64,000 nt of DNA from Corynebacterium uterequi. Lineage in GTDB: Bacteria; Actinomycetota; Actinomycetes; Mycobacteriales; Mycobacteriaceae. The translations under genes were made by a program, and so were the position numbers. Location: NCBI RefSeq assembly GCF_001021065.1, contig NZ_CP011546.1, positions 1,674,001 to 1,738,000 of the forward strand. The letters are read 5' to 3'. The notes beneath the pieces were generated by a model. That model searched no databases. It saw only the letters and a list, made by a program, of their open reading frames with translations, and was not told the origin of the DNA. The number at the start of each line of letters is the position of its first letter. The first letter of the stretch is position 1. Below, one piece after another: positions 55,931 through 64,000 of this stretch.

Positions 55931-56313
55931 TGGAGGAGATCGAGCAGGTCTGCGCGGCCAAACATCCGGGCGCAGTCCACCGCGGTCGGTTGCCCGGCCA
56001 ACGGGTCGGCACCCGCGGCGAGCAAGGCGTGAACGACCTCGTCTTCCTTCTTGAAGATCGCGCCCGCGAGCGGCGACTGCCCACGCTCGTTGAGCAGGTT
56101 CACATCGGCGCCCACCTCCGCGAGTTCCCGCACCAGCCCGGCGTGCCCGGAGTACGCGGCCAGCATGACGAAGGTATTACCGTCCTGGTTTTTCAGGTTC
56201 GGGTCGACGCCCTGGCGGACGTAGTCGACCAGCACGGCGTCTCCATTTCGAGCCATGGCGAAGAGACGGGTAACGAGGTCCTGAACGTCCTCGGGCAAGG
56301 ATTGCTCACTCAT
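55927..56313 (-). CDS. Ankyrin-repeat protein
   Basis: 128 residues with about three ankyrin repeats: VDPNLKNQDGNTFVMLAAYS, GHAGLVRELAEVGADVNLLN and ERGQSPLAGAIFKKEDEVVH, then ALLAAGADPLAG. No signal peptide, so probably a cytoplasmic interaction module. The ATG at 56313 is 11 bp downstream of the holA stop at 56325, so all three belong to one operon; partner unknown. The frame remains open upstream but that part overlaps holA. Confidence 0.85.
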   Translation of the reverse strand: MSEQSLPEDVQDLVTRLFAMARNGDAVLVDYVRQGVDPNLKNQDGNTFVMLAAYSGHAGLVRELAEVGADVNLLNERGQSPLAGAIFKKEDEVVHALLAAGADPLAGQPTAVDCARMFGRADLLDLLQ

Positions 56314-56324
56314 AGTGGGGCAGT

Positions 56325-57260
56325 TTACCGGGCCAGCTCTGCAATCTTGCGGACAGCATTCTCGACGGCGAAGTCGATGTCGCCTCCGGCGCCCTTGGCT
56401 CGGGCGTCGAGGTCTGCCACGATGACCACCGCTCGGCTCACCGCAGTGCCCGACCACCGCCTGGCCACCGGAAGTGTTTTCTCCACGACGAAGGGGTGCA
56501 TACCCAACACTCCGGCCAGCTGCCGAGGGTTTCCGCCCCGGGTGGAATACAGCCTGGCAATGGTGCCCACCTTCGATCCCAGTGCGGCCGCCAGCGCCAC
56601 CGGGGAAATCCCCAACTGCAGCGCTCGCCGCGTCGACGCGACCGCCTTGACCGTCTGGCCGGACACAGCCAAGTCGGCGATGTCGAACCCGGAGACCTCC
56701 GCCACCCCTTGGTAGTAGCGGCGAACGTCCGCAAGCGCCACCTCCCCGCCGGTGTCCGAGACCAGTTGCGATACCGCGGAGGCTAGTTCTCGTGGATCTG
56801 AGCCCACCCCTTCGAGAATCGCGTGAACCACATCCGGCGTGGGGCGCACTCCGTGCTCCCGAAACTCGGCGGTTACCCAGTTGTGGAGGTCACGCGGTTT
56901 GAGGGAATCGGCCCGGTGCACCTCGGCGATCTTCTCAAACTTCTTCACCAAGGCTTTGTTTCGGCCGCCACCGGTGTGGTGAATGATGAGAGTGATGCCG
57001 GGACCGGGATCAACGGCAGTGGCCAGCAGCAGCTCCGTCGGGTGCTTTCCCGCAAGTTCCGTGTGCGTGACCACGATCACTCGGTCCTCGGCAAATAGTG
57101 ACGGGCTAGTCAGCTCGATCAGTTCCGGTTCGGTGAGATCCCCGGCGCGCACCGTGGTCGTCTCGACTCCCGCGTCTAGCCCGCTCAGGATGCGTCGACG
57201 AGCCCGTTCGGCGAGGAATTCGTCATCGCCGAGAATGAGGTGCACCGCGGTGGAAGTCAT
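56325..57260 (-). CDS. holA: DNA polymerase III subunit delta
   Basis: Clamp-loader subunit. 311 residues with AVHLILGDDEFLAERARRR at the N-terminus, then VIVVTHTELAGKHPTELLL and LIIHHTGGGRNKALVKKFEK and LDARAKGAGGDIDFAVENAV near the end. Lysine-rich loop and helical lid typical of HolA. Its start overlaps the end of comEC by 38 bp, in the comEA-comEC-holA operon common to Gram-positive bacteria. Confidence 0.93.
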   Translation of the reverse strand: MTSTAVHLILGDDEFLAERARRRILSGLDAGVETTTVRAGDLTEPELIELTSPSLFAEDRVIVVTHTELAGKHPTELLLATAVDPGPGITLIIHHTGGGRNKALVKKFEKIAEVHRADSLKPRDLHNWVTAEFREHGVRPTPDVVHAILEGVGSDPRELASAVSQLVSDTGGEVALADVRRYYQGVAEVSGFDIADLAVSGQTVKAVASTRRALQLGISPVALAAALGSKVGTIARLYSTRGGNPRQLAGVLGMHPFVVEKTLPVARRWSGTAVSRAVVIVADLDARAKGAGGDIDFAVENAVRKIAELAR

Positions 57261-58623
57261 GGTGTAAGTCTAAGGCCCACGCCCCCGCCACGAACCAACC
57301 GTAGCCGAGCGCCACCACCGGGGTGCTCGCCGGCACCGTCGAGAAGGGCAAGGCCGACAACGTGGTGGCCACCGTGTGAACCCACCAGGACAGCGGAGAC
57401 ACGACTACCAGGAGCACCGCCTCGGCACCACCGGGAAGCAGAGCGACGACGGCGGCGACCATGCCTAGGACGGTGATGGGCGCCGTCACCGGCGCCACCA
57501 GGAGGTTCGCCAGTATCGATACGGTGGACACCTCCCCGGTCGCTAAGGCGATGAGCGGCAGGGTAACCACGTCCGCTGCCACTGCCACCCCGATGGCGCG
57601 GCAGACCACGCCGGGAGAACCGTCGTCGCTGTCGTGAGCGCGACGGGAGGGCAGCGCCCGCCATAGCACCCGGGAGAATAGCGGCGAGAGGCAGACGATG
57701 CCTGCCGTCGCGCTCACCGACAGCGCGAAGGCGAGGTCCACCGCCAGCCCCGGTTGTACGAGCAACAGCACAAGTATCGCCAGCGAGAGGGCATGCAGGG
57801 GCGTCATGCGGGAGGAGGCGACGACCGCCACCAGCCCCACCAGGCCGGTCAGCGCCGCCCGGAGCACAGAGGGCTGCGGGCCGACGAGCAGGGTGAACGC
57901 CGTCAACGCGAGACCGGCGGCGCCGACTTGGGCCCGCGGTCCGAGCGTGAGCAAACGACAGAGCACGACCGCTGTGGTGGTGATGATCGCGACGTTGCTG
58001 CCGGACACCGCGGACAAGTGGGACAGCCCAGTGGCGACATACACGTCCGCCGCCGCCGGTGGCTGCAGCGACGTATCGCCGAGCACCATTCCGGGGATCA
58101 GCCCGCGGTGGTCACCGGCCACGGATGTGGAGACCGCCTCCGCGAAGGTGGTGCGCACGTGATGAACCCACCCGTGAGGCGGCTCGCCCGTAGTGTTTAA
58201 GGTTCCGTGGGCGACGACGGGGATCAGACCGGGGTGATCCGCCGCGTCGTACTGCACTCGGGCTATGACCTCGGTGCCGGCGGACAACCCCACCGGTTCC
58301 TCAGTGAAGACGGTCAGCGTATCCGGTAGGCCAGGCACCCGGAGCCGGGCCACGGTGTCGGGGGCATGGGTGGCGAGACGCCCGACGATGACGCGGGGTA
58401 GCTCGATGGCCTCCGCAGCTCGGCGCCGCACGTCCGCGGCAGCCACGATGGAGCCAGCAATCCCACCTATGAGCAACGATTGCCCGGACACCGCCACCAT
58501 AATCAGCGCCGCGGCAGCAACGATCACCAGCGCCCAGCCGGGCGAGCGGGTCAACAGCCCGACAGCGGTGGCTAGCCACGCCGTGAGTGCTGCGGGCACG
58601 AGCCGCAGCTCGGAGAGGGTCAT
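57223..58623 (-). CDS. comEC: ComEC/Rec2-family membrane protein
   Basis: 466 residues with about ten spans. The competence domain carries GLSHLSAVSGSNVAIITTTA (the HLxxxSG region, ~194), SRMTPLHALSLAILVLLL and SATAGIVCLSPLFSRVL. It ends at residue 466 without the beta-lactamase-like domain of ComEC from Bacillus. Overlaps comEA by 4 bp and holA by 38 bp. Whether it takes up DNA in this organism is unknown. Confidence 0.92.
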   Translation of the reverse strand: MTLSELRLVPAALTAWLATAVGLLTRSPGWALVIVAAAALIMVAVSGQSLLIGGIAGSIVAAADVRRRAAEAIELPRVIVGRLATHAPDTVARLRVPGLPDTLTVFTEEPVGLSAGTEVIARVQYDAADHPGLIPVVAHGTLNTTGEPPHGWVHHVRTTFAEAVSTSVAGDHRGLIPGMVLGDTSLQPPAAADVYVATGLSHLSAVSGSNVAIITTTAVVLCRLLTLGPRAQVGAAGLALTAFTLLVGPQPSVLRAALTGLVGLVAVVASSRMTPLHALSLAILVLLLVQPGLAVDLAFALSVSATAGIVCLSPLFSRVLWRALPSRRAHDSDDGSPGVVCRAIGVAVAADVVTLPLIALATGEVSTVSILANLLVAPVTAPITVLGMVAAVVALLPGGAEAVLLVVVSPLSWWVHTVATTLSALPFSTVPASTPVVALGYGWFVAGAWALDLHHDFHRGAPHSRR

Positions 58624-59339
58624 AGGACGACCTGGTCGCGTAGCCCCGCCAGCTTTGCTGGGCCGATGCCGGGAACCTCCTCAAGCTGCTCGATGCTAGC
58701 GAAGCCACCGACCTCCTCCCGGTAAGCGACGATGGCCGCGGCAGTCGCCTCACCCACGCCCGGCAAGGTCTGCAATTGCTCCAGGGAGGCAGAGTTGAGC
58801 GACACCGACGCCGCAGCCCCCGGAGCCGCGGGCGCCGGCCCTGCCTGGGGTGGAGGCACCGGCTCACCGGGAGCGGGCACGACGATCTGTTGGCCGTCCA
58901 CGATCAGCTGAGCCAGGTTCACCGCAGCCGGATCTACGCCTGGAACGGCCCCACCGGCCGCGTTGAGAGCATCGGCAACGCGGGCGCGCGGGGGCAAGGT
59001 GACCAGGCCCGGGGTAGCCACCGCCCCGACCACGGAGACAACGATGTCCGATGACGGCCCGGCGGCCGGCGCAGACGCAGAACCGTGCGGCGGTGCAGAC
59101 GTTGGCGCCATAGCCGAGGGCAGCGCGACGGCTGGAAGTGCGTGGGAGTCCCCCGGTGGCCACCAGCGCACGGCAATGGCTAGCGCGACGGCGATGACGA
59201 GGCCGGCTGCGATCGCGGCGACGCGCGACGGAACCCCGATGCGCGGCGGTGCCTCGTCGGGGAAAGCAACGGCAAGGTGTTCTTCTTCGCCGGTGGGAGC
59301 GGTCAGTTCGGGCAGGCGATGAACGGCGGAGATCTTCAT
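58620..59339 (-). CDS. comEA: ComEA-family DNA-binding protein
   Basis: 239 residues. N-terminal cytoplasmic part, one span (RVAAIAAGLVIAVALAIAVR), then a Pro/Ala-rich linker, an SLBB-like domain (TLPPRARVADALNAAGGAVP) and a C-terminal helix-hairpin-helix pair (SLEQLQTLPGVGEATAAAIV, EEVPGIGPAKLAGL). It would hold DNA at the cell surface for ComEC, whose gene starts inside its end. Confidence 0.93.
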   Translation of the reverse strand: MKISAVHRLPELTAPTGEEEHLAVAFPDEAPPRIGVPSRVAAIAAGLVIAVALAIAVRWWPPGDSHALPAVALPSAMAPTSAPPHGSASAPAAGPSSDIVVSVVGAVATPGLVTLPPRARVADALNAAGGAVPGVDPAAVNLAQLIVDGQQIVVPAPGEPVPPPQAGPAPAAPGAAASVSLNSASLEQLQTLPGVGEATAAAIVAYREEVGGFASIEQLEEVPGIGPAKLAGLRDQVVL

Positions 59340-59418
59340 GACCCGAACGCTAGAACCGCAACGGACCAGGAGCTACCGCGCCACCACTTAGCTGTGGATA
59401 AGTGACATCCCGGGCGAG

Positions 59419-60216
59419 TTATCCACAGTGATGCTCGCCCCGGACGAGGGACACGCCCACCGCCCCTACCCCGGCGTGGACGATGAGCTCCGCCGGCATC
59501 TCGGTGACGAGCACCGTCGAACCGTCGGGTAACTGCTCGGAGAGGACGCCGCGGAGGTGTTCGGCCTGGGTAGCCGCATGGGCGTGCTGAATGGCCACGA
59601 GCGCTGGTGACCCTCCGGCGGCACTCCGCACCAGCTCCACCAGGCGGGCCATCGCCTTCGTCGCGGTGCGGGTCTTGCCGGCCAGCTCGAAGCGGCCGTC
59701 GGCGATGCGCAGAATCGGCTTCACTGCCAAGAGCGCCGCGGACAACAGGGCCGTGCCCGGCGACAGCCGCCCGGACTTGCGGATGCTGTCCACCGTGGGC
59801 AGATACACCCACGTGGCGGAGCCATGCAGGGTCTCCCGTGCGGCGGCCGCGCATTCGGCGAGGCTGCCGCCGGCCTGCGCTCGCGTGGCGGCCGCCATTG
59901 CCGCAGCGCCCACGGCCATGCCGACCGTTCCCGTATCGACCACGTCCACCGCCCCGTCGAACACGGCGGCGGCAGCCACGGCGGACTGATGGGTGGACGA
60001 CAGCTGCTTCGCCACGTGTAACGCCACCACCCCGTCGTCGCCGCCTCGCTCGAGTTGCCGGGCGTAGGCCACCACCAGCTCCAGGGTGCCGAGCCCCGAG
60101 GTGGATTCCGCTTTGTCGTCGGCCAAGCGGTGCAGGCCGAGGACCTCGATGTCCAGCCGCTGTACGACCTCCGCCGGGAGGCTAGCGGAGGAATCGACGA
60201 CGACGCGCACGCTCAT
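59419..60216 (-). CDS. DegV family protein
   Basis: 265 residues. DegV-type fatty-acid-binding fold: VVVDSSASLPAEVVQRLDIE at the start, KQLSSTHQSAVAAAAVF, TVGMAVGAAAMAAATRAQAG and LPTVDSIRKSGRLSPGTALL. Binds fatty acid and hands it to kinases in other bacteria. ATG 60216 overlaps the upstream phosphatase stop as ATGA, which supports this start over TTG 60222. Confidence 0.9.
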   Translation of the reverse strand: MSVRVVVDSSASLPAEVVQRLDIEVLGLHRLADDKAESTSGLGTLELVVAYARQLERGGDDGVVALHVAKQLSSTHQSAVAAAAVFDGAVDVVDTGTVGMAVGAAAMAAATRAQAGGSLAECAAAARETLHGSATWVYLPTVDSIRKSGRLSPGTALLSAALLAVKPILRIADGRFELAGKTRTATKAMARLVELVRSAAGGSPALVAIQHAHAATQAEHLRGVLSEQLPDGSTVLVTEMPAELIVHAGVGAVGVSLVRGEHHCG

Positions 60217-60842
60217 GCCCAACTCCCCTCGCTGAGGTTCCAGCCGTCGAGGCGCCAGCTATCGCCAACCCAGCTCAACTCCGCGAAACGGGTGTTGCCC
60301 AACGTCTTGAGCTTCGGAAGGACCATCGGATCGAGGCCCACTAAGGAGCAGGTCAGCGCAGAGATAGTCCCTCCGTGGGCGACGACGAGCACCGTCGGGC
60401 CTGGCCAGACGTCAGGCGACGCCGTCTCATCGAGGCGAAGCTCGTCGATGACCGGCCGGGCACGGCGGGCGACGTCGAGGCGCGATTCGCCGCCCGGGGG
60501 CGCCCAATCCGGGTGGGCACGCCAGTGGGCAATGATTCCCGGATCGGCGGCGTCGACCTCGGACTGGAGCTTGCCCTGCCAACGCCCCAGGTTTGTTTCC
60601 CGAAGCCGGGCATCGACGTCGACTGGCAGGCCCGTGGCCTCTCCCACGGCGTGGGCGGTGTCACGGGCCCGTGAGAGGTCGGAGGCGATGATGCGCGAAA
60701 GATTCGCTCCGCGCAGCCGGCGGGCCACAGCCAGGGCCTCGGCTCGGCCGTGCTCGGACAGCTCGGTATTGAGATGTCCCTGCATCCTCCGGGAGGCGTT
60801 GTAGGTGGTCTGGCCGTGTCGCAGCAGGATGAGGCGCGCCAT
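60213..60842 (-). CDS. gpgP: Histidine phosphatase (glucosyl-3-phosphoglycerate phosphatase-like)
   Basis: 209 residues of the phosphoglycerate mutase superfamily: LILLRHGQTTYNASRRMQGH (active-site His and Arg ~7), SELSEHGRAEALAVAR-like region (TELSEHGRAEALAVARRL) and VLVVAHGGTISALTC. In mycobacteria the same position beside rsfS and nadD is held by GpgP, acting on glucosylglycerate precursors, hence the assignment; it could be another sugar phosphatase. Translationally coupled to DegV. Confidence 0.75.
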   Translation of the reverse strand: MARLILLRHGQTTYNASRRMQGHLNTELSEHGRAEALAVARRLRGANLSRIIASDLSRARDTAHAVGEATGLPVDVDARLRETNLGRWQGKLQSEVDAADPGIIAHWRAHPDWAPPGGESRLDVARRARPVIDELRLDETASPDVWPGPTVLVVAHGGTISALTCSLVGLDPMVLPKLKTLGNTRFAELSWVGDSWRLDGWNLSEGSWA

Positions 60843-60847
60843 GGGAG

Positions 60848-61315
60848 CTAGATTTCGTCGTCACCCGGCGCCTGACCGGCCAGCGGAATCTCCTCGATAG
60901 TCTCAACCTGACGGGTGTTGACAGCGTCGCTGTAGTGGCCGGGGCGCACGAAGGTGTCGAGGCCCTCGACGTCGAGCAGCGGGCAGTCGGCGTAGAGCCG
61001 GTCGAGCCCATAGAACTCCCGCTCCTGGGGGCGCTGAACGTGAACCACGAACTGGCCGTAGTCGAGCAGCACCCACCGGAACTCGCGGTTTCCTTCGCGG
61101 CGAAGCGGCTCCCGGCCGGCCTTGGACAGTTCGTCCTCGATCTCCTCGCACACCGCGCGCACCTGGCGCTCGTTATCTGCGGTGACGACGACGAACACGT
61201 CGGAGATAGCCATAACGTCGGAGACGTCGTAGACGGCGATGTGTTCGCCGAGCTTCTCATCGGCGGCGCGGGCGGCGATTTCGGCGAGCTGACGAGACTG
61301 ATCGGTGGCTGTCAC
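60848..61315 (-). CDS. rsfS: Ribosomal silencing factor RsfS
   Basis: 155 residues. Blocks subunit joining by binding L14. YDVSDVMAISDVFVVVTADN, NERQVRAVCEEIEDEL, REGNREFRWVLLDYGQFVVH and LDRLYADCPLLDVEG are diagnostic. GTG 61315 with AAGG eight bases upstream is the best start. A ~35-residue tail follows the RsfS core. 5-bp gap to gpgP. Confidence 0.94.
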   Translation of the reverse strand: MTATDQSRQLAEIAARAADEKLGEHIAVYDVSDVMAISDVFVVVTADNERQVRAVCEEIEDELSKAGREPLRREGNREFRWVLLDYGQFVVHVQRPQEREFYGLDRLYADCPLLDVEGLDTFVRPGHYSDAVNTRQVETIEEIPLAGQAPGDDEI

Positions 61316-61385
61316 GGATACGGCCTTCTTCCTGTACGTGTGCTGAGTACTCTCGCCTAGTCTTGCACGAGGGTCAAGCAAACAC

Positions 61386-62051
61386 CTAGTTGAGCTGGCC
61401 ACCAACGACGCCGTCGACGGCCCCAGCAACCACACCGTCGCGCGGAGAATCACCGGCGGAATCCACGTACAGGCGGTTCTTGGCGATGAATTGGACCACC
61501 CCGTCAGGAACGAGGTACCACACCGGGCGGCCCTGGCGTGCTCGATCGCGGCATTCCGTCGAGGAAATCGCCATGGCAGGCACCTCGATGAGCGACACCC
61601 GCTCGCGTTGAGGCCCGGGCAGCATCTGCTCGGTGAGCTCATAGCCGGGCCGGGTCACCCCGATGAAGTGGGCGAGGTCGAACATCTTCTCCCAGTTCCG
61701 CCACGTGAGGATGGAACCGAGGGCGTCGGCGCCGGTGATAAAGAACAGTTCGGCGTCCGGGAACTGGGTGGCGATGTCATGCAGCGTATCGACCGTGTAG
61801 GTGGGGCCCTGCCGGTCGATGTCTACCCGGGACACGGTGAACTGCGGGTTCGACGCGGTGGCGATGACGGTCATGAGGTAGCGCAGCTCCGCCGCAGAAA
61901 CGCTGCGCCCCCGCTTCTGCCACGGCTGACCAGTGGGGACAAACACCACCGAGTCGAGCGCGAACCGGTCCGCCGCCTCGCTGGCAGCGACGAGGTGGCC
62001 GTGGTGGATCGGGTCGAACGTTCCACCCATGATCCCAATGCGTTGTGCCAC
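61386..62051 (-). CDS. nadD: Nicotinate-nucleotide adenylyltransferase
   Basis: 221 residues; makes deamido-NAD from nicotinate mononucleotide and [23 protein letters not shown] holds the nucleotide-binding HxGH, and [20 protein letters not shown] the C-terminal ISSTxxR motif. [11 protein letters not shown] is another hallmark. GTG start. Lies between rsfS and proA, as in other corynebacteria. Confidence 0.95.
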   Translation of the reverse strand: MAQRIGIMGGTFDPIHHGHLVAASEAADRFALDSVVFVPTGQPWQKRGRSVSAAELRYLMTVIATASNPQFTVSRVDIDRQGPTYTVDTLHDIATQFPDAELFFITGADALGSILTWRNWEKMFDLAHFIGVTRPGYELTEQMLPGPQRERVSLIEVPAMAISSTECRDRARQGRPVWYLVPDGVVQFIAKNRLYVDSAGDSPRDGVVAGAVDGVVGGQLN

Positions 62052-62081
62052 GGAAGTCTCCTTGCTCCTCGCCGAGGTGTG

Positions 62082-63374
62082 CTACGGGCGGGTGTGTCCC
62101 GCGCCTTCGAGAATCCACTTCGAGCTCGTCAGCTCCGGCAACGCCATCGGGCCGCGGGCGTGGAGCTTCTGGGTGGAGATCCCGATCTCGGCGCCCATGC
62201 CATAGACCTCACCGTCGGTGAAGGCCGTCGACGCGTTAATCATCACCGCTGCCGAATCCACCCGGGAGGCGAATTCCCGACACGCGTAGGCGTCCAGGCT
62301 GGCAATGGCCTCCGTGTGCCCGGAGGAGTAACGGGCGATGTGATCGATGGCGCCGTCGACGCCGTCGACGACCTTGGCGGCGATGTCGAAGGAAAGGTAT
62401 TCCTCCGCCCAGTCCCGGTGTTCTGCTGGGACGACGCCGGCGGCACCGAAAGCAGCCAGCTCCTCGACATCACCGTGCACGGTCACTCCGCGTTCCTGTA
62501 GCGACGTGATGATGCGCAGCTTGGCGGCGTCGTCGAGCGCGGCATCGATGAGGACGGTTTCGGTGGCGTTGCACACCGAGCAACGCCGGGTTTTGCCGTT
62601 GAGCAGCATCTCGATAGCCGAGTCAAGATCCGCCGCCCGATCAACATAGAAGTGGCAGTTGCCGGTGCCTGTCTCGATGGTGGGCACGGTGGCGTTGGTG
62701 ACCACCGCGTCGATGAGCCGGGCGCCGCCGCGGGGAATGACCACGTCGACGAGGCCGCGGGCGGTGATGAGGTCGTGGACGCTGTCGTGCGTGTCGCAGG
62801 GCAGCAACTGCACCGCCTCCCGAGGCAGCCCGTGGCCGGCCAGCACGTCCTGGAGGATGGCGACCAGGGCCTCGTTCGTGCGGCGGGCAGACTTTGAGCC
62901 GCGCAGCAAAGCCACGTTGCCGGACTTGAGTGCTAGGCCGAAGGCATCGACGGTGACGTTGGGGCGGGCCTCGTAGACCATGCCCATGACCCCCAACGGC
63001 ACGCGCACCTGCCGCATGGTGATGCCGTTGTCCATGGTTCTGCCCCGGAGGACCTCACCCACCGGATCCGCCAGCCCGGCTACTTGGCGCAGGCCGCCGG
63101 CGATGCCCTCGATGCGCGCGGCGTCCAGCTGCAGCCGGTCGATGAGGCCGTCGCTCATGCCGGCGGCGCGCCCCGCCGCGAGGTCCTCGGCGTTGTGCGC
63201 GACGATCTCCTCGGCGCGGGCGATAAGTTCTTCAGCGGCGGCGCGCAGGATCTGGTTTTTGGCCGGAGTGGGCAGGGTGGCCAGCACCGGGGCGACGGCC
63301 TTGGCGGCGCGGGCTTTAGCGAGGACGTCCTCGCGTTCGGCGGCGCGGGCTGCGGAGGGCTGCTGAGAAGTCAT
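62082..63374 (-). CDS. proA: Gamma-glutamyl phosphate reductase
   Basis: 430 residues of the aldehyde dehydrogenase superfamily, second step of proline synthesis. The catalytic Cys is in [48 protein letters not shown] and [20 protein letters not shown] are typical. ATG 63374. First gene of the nadD-rsfS-gpgP-degV leftward group. Confidence 0.96.
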   Translation of the reverse strand: MTSQQPSAARAAEREDVLAKARAAKAVAPVLATLPTPAKNQILRAAAEELIARAEEIVAHNAEDLAAGRAAGMSDGLIDRLQLDAARIEGIAGGLRQVAGLADPVGEVLRGRTMDNGITMRQVRVPLGVMGMVYEARPNVTVDAFGLALKSGNVALLRGSKSARRTNEALVAILQDVLAGHGLPREAVQLLPCDTHDSVHDLITARGLVDVVIPRGGARLIDAVVTNATVPTIETGTGNCHFYVDRAADLDSAIEMLLNGKTRRCSVCNATETVLIDAALDDAAKLRIITSLQERGVTVHGDVEELAAFGAAGVVPAEHRDWAEEYLSFDIAAKVVDGVDGAIDHIARYSSGHTEAIASLDAYACREFASRVDSAAVMINASTAFTDGEVYGMGAEIGISTQKLHARGPMALPELTSSKWILEGAGHTRP

Positions 63375-63429
63375 AGTCCTTCAGCATAGTCGCCCGGGTC
63401 ACCTCCCCCGCTGCCCCGGGCGCTAGGTG

Positions 63430-64000
63430 TTATTGCGGGTTGACCACTTTTCGCCACGGCGAGGACGTCGCCAGGTGGCCGAGTGCGAGTCCGAGCGCGA
63501 TGGCGATGACCACCTCAATGCCTTCCACCGCGTGCTCCAGCGCGGCTAGCACGTTATCGGTGTTGCTCTCGATGTAGCTGAGGTACATCGTCAACCCCGG
63601 AATCATGATGACGACCGCCGGCACCGAAATCGACGAGCGGGGAATATGGAAGCGGCTGGCGATGAGATAGGCGATGAGCCCCACAGCCGTGGTGGCAATC
63701 AGGGCCGCGACCTGCGGCTCAACGCCGACGTGATCGCGCAGGATGAAGCGACCGACGTTGCACACCACCGACACCGAGGCCGCCGTCGCCGCGATCTTCG
63801 GCGGAGAATTAAACAGCACCGCGAAGCCGAACACACCGACCGCCGTGGCCGCCGCTTGGGCCAGGACCTGCCACAGCCCCGGCAGCGTCCACACCGCCGG
63901 GTAGCTGATGCCGCCCTGGAAGAATCCCACCAGCCACAACCCGGTGGCTGCCGCGAAGATCATCAATAGGGCGTAGGTGACTCGTGCCTGACCGGCAGCG
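63430..64000 (-). CDS. thrE: ThrE-type threonine/serine exporter, C-terminal part (truncated by window edge)
   Basis: The frame runs from beyond base 64000 to a stop at 63430-63432; ~190 residues are visible, with five hydrophobic spans (ATAVGVFGFAVLFN, ATTAVGLIAYLIASRF, SVPAVVIMIPGLTMYLSY, EGIEVVIAIALGLALGHLA). VPAVVIMIPGLTMYLSYIES is close to the C-terminal motif of the ThrE/YjjP-YjjB family. The N-terminus is outside the window, so substrate preference and full length are unknown. Confidence 0.8.
   Translation of the reverse strand, partial: AAGQARVTYALLMIFAAATGLWLVGFFQGGISYPAVWTLPGLWQVLAQAAATAVGVFGFAVLFNSPPKIAATAASVSVVCNVGRFILRDHVGVEPQVAALIATTAVGLIAYLIASRFHIPRSSISVPAVVIMIPGLTMYLSYIESNTDNVLAALEHAVEGIEVVIAIALGLALGHLATSSPWRKVVNPQ

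Overview
This window is chromosomal DNA from a high-GC actinobacterium, almost certainly a Corynebacterium other than C. glutamicum. Three things point there. The gene order glyS - ArsR regulator - zur - (VIT) - uppS - recO - era - ybeY - phoH - rsmE - dnaJ - hrcA - hemW - fadD - malQ - dcp - aecD - brnQ - luciferase-like oxidoreductase - BCCT transporter - lepA - rpsT - holA - comEC/comEA - gpgP - rsfS - nadD - proA is, from memory, the core order of that genus. GTG and TTG starts and overlapping operons are common. There are no prophage, rRNA, tRNA or CRISPR features that I can see.

Layout. 1-3000: the end of a Gly-rich TPM-type protein, two small beta-rich hypothetical proteins and glycyl-tRNA synthetase. 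3070-4080: zinc regulators (ArsR type, then Zur), with an unusual T-box-like leader in front of the first. 4100-14370: a long leftward block with a ferritin-VIT iron/manganese transporter, UppS, an MFS pseudogene, RecO, Era, pyridoxal kinase, a sirtuin, YbeY, PhoH, RsmE, DnaJ and HrcA. A degenerate CIRCE-like element overlaps the hrcA ribosome binding site. 14480-24320: a CapA lipoprotein, HemW, two CNNM/CorC membrane proteins, a helical hypothetical protein, an acyl-CoA synthetase and MalQ.

24320-27360 is the clearest accessory island. It is visibly more AT-rich than its surroundings and encodes a lactococcin-972-type bacteriocin-associated membrane protein with its ABC ATPase, but no bacteriocin precursor. 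Its upstream region holds a 19-bp palindrome, a four-codon mini-ORF and a hairpin.

27350-35170: two overlapping small membrane proteins downstream of an M3 peptidase, a carboxylesterase, IPP isomerase, a lipoprotein, an ABC exporter and a class A acid phosphatase. 35300-43740: aecD, whose start is preceded by a 31-bp dyad; trehalose synthase plus maltokinase (alpha-glucan metabolism, linking to MalQ); BrnQ; a flavin monooxygenase-like protein; and a BCCT osmolyte transporter. 43790-48480: a four-gene peptide/nickel-type ABC importer with a fused double ATPase. 48500-52100: a 39-residue protein, an S33 peptidase, a mutarotase-like enzyme and a YeeE-TusA fusion. 52220-64000: LepA, a solitary PemK/MazF-like protein, S20, LysE and ankyrin proteins, HolA, ComEC, ComEA, DegV, GpgP, RsfS, NadD, ProA and the end of a ThrE-type exporter.

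Most of the window is ordinary core genome. The signals most worth following are the T-box-like leader before the zinc regulators, the dyad that covers the aecD ribosome binding site, and the precursor-less lactococcin-972-type island with its own leader structure. All domain and family calls are from reading the sequence; no database search was run.
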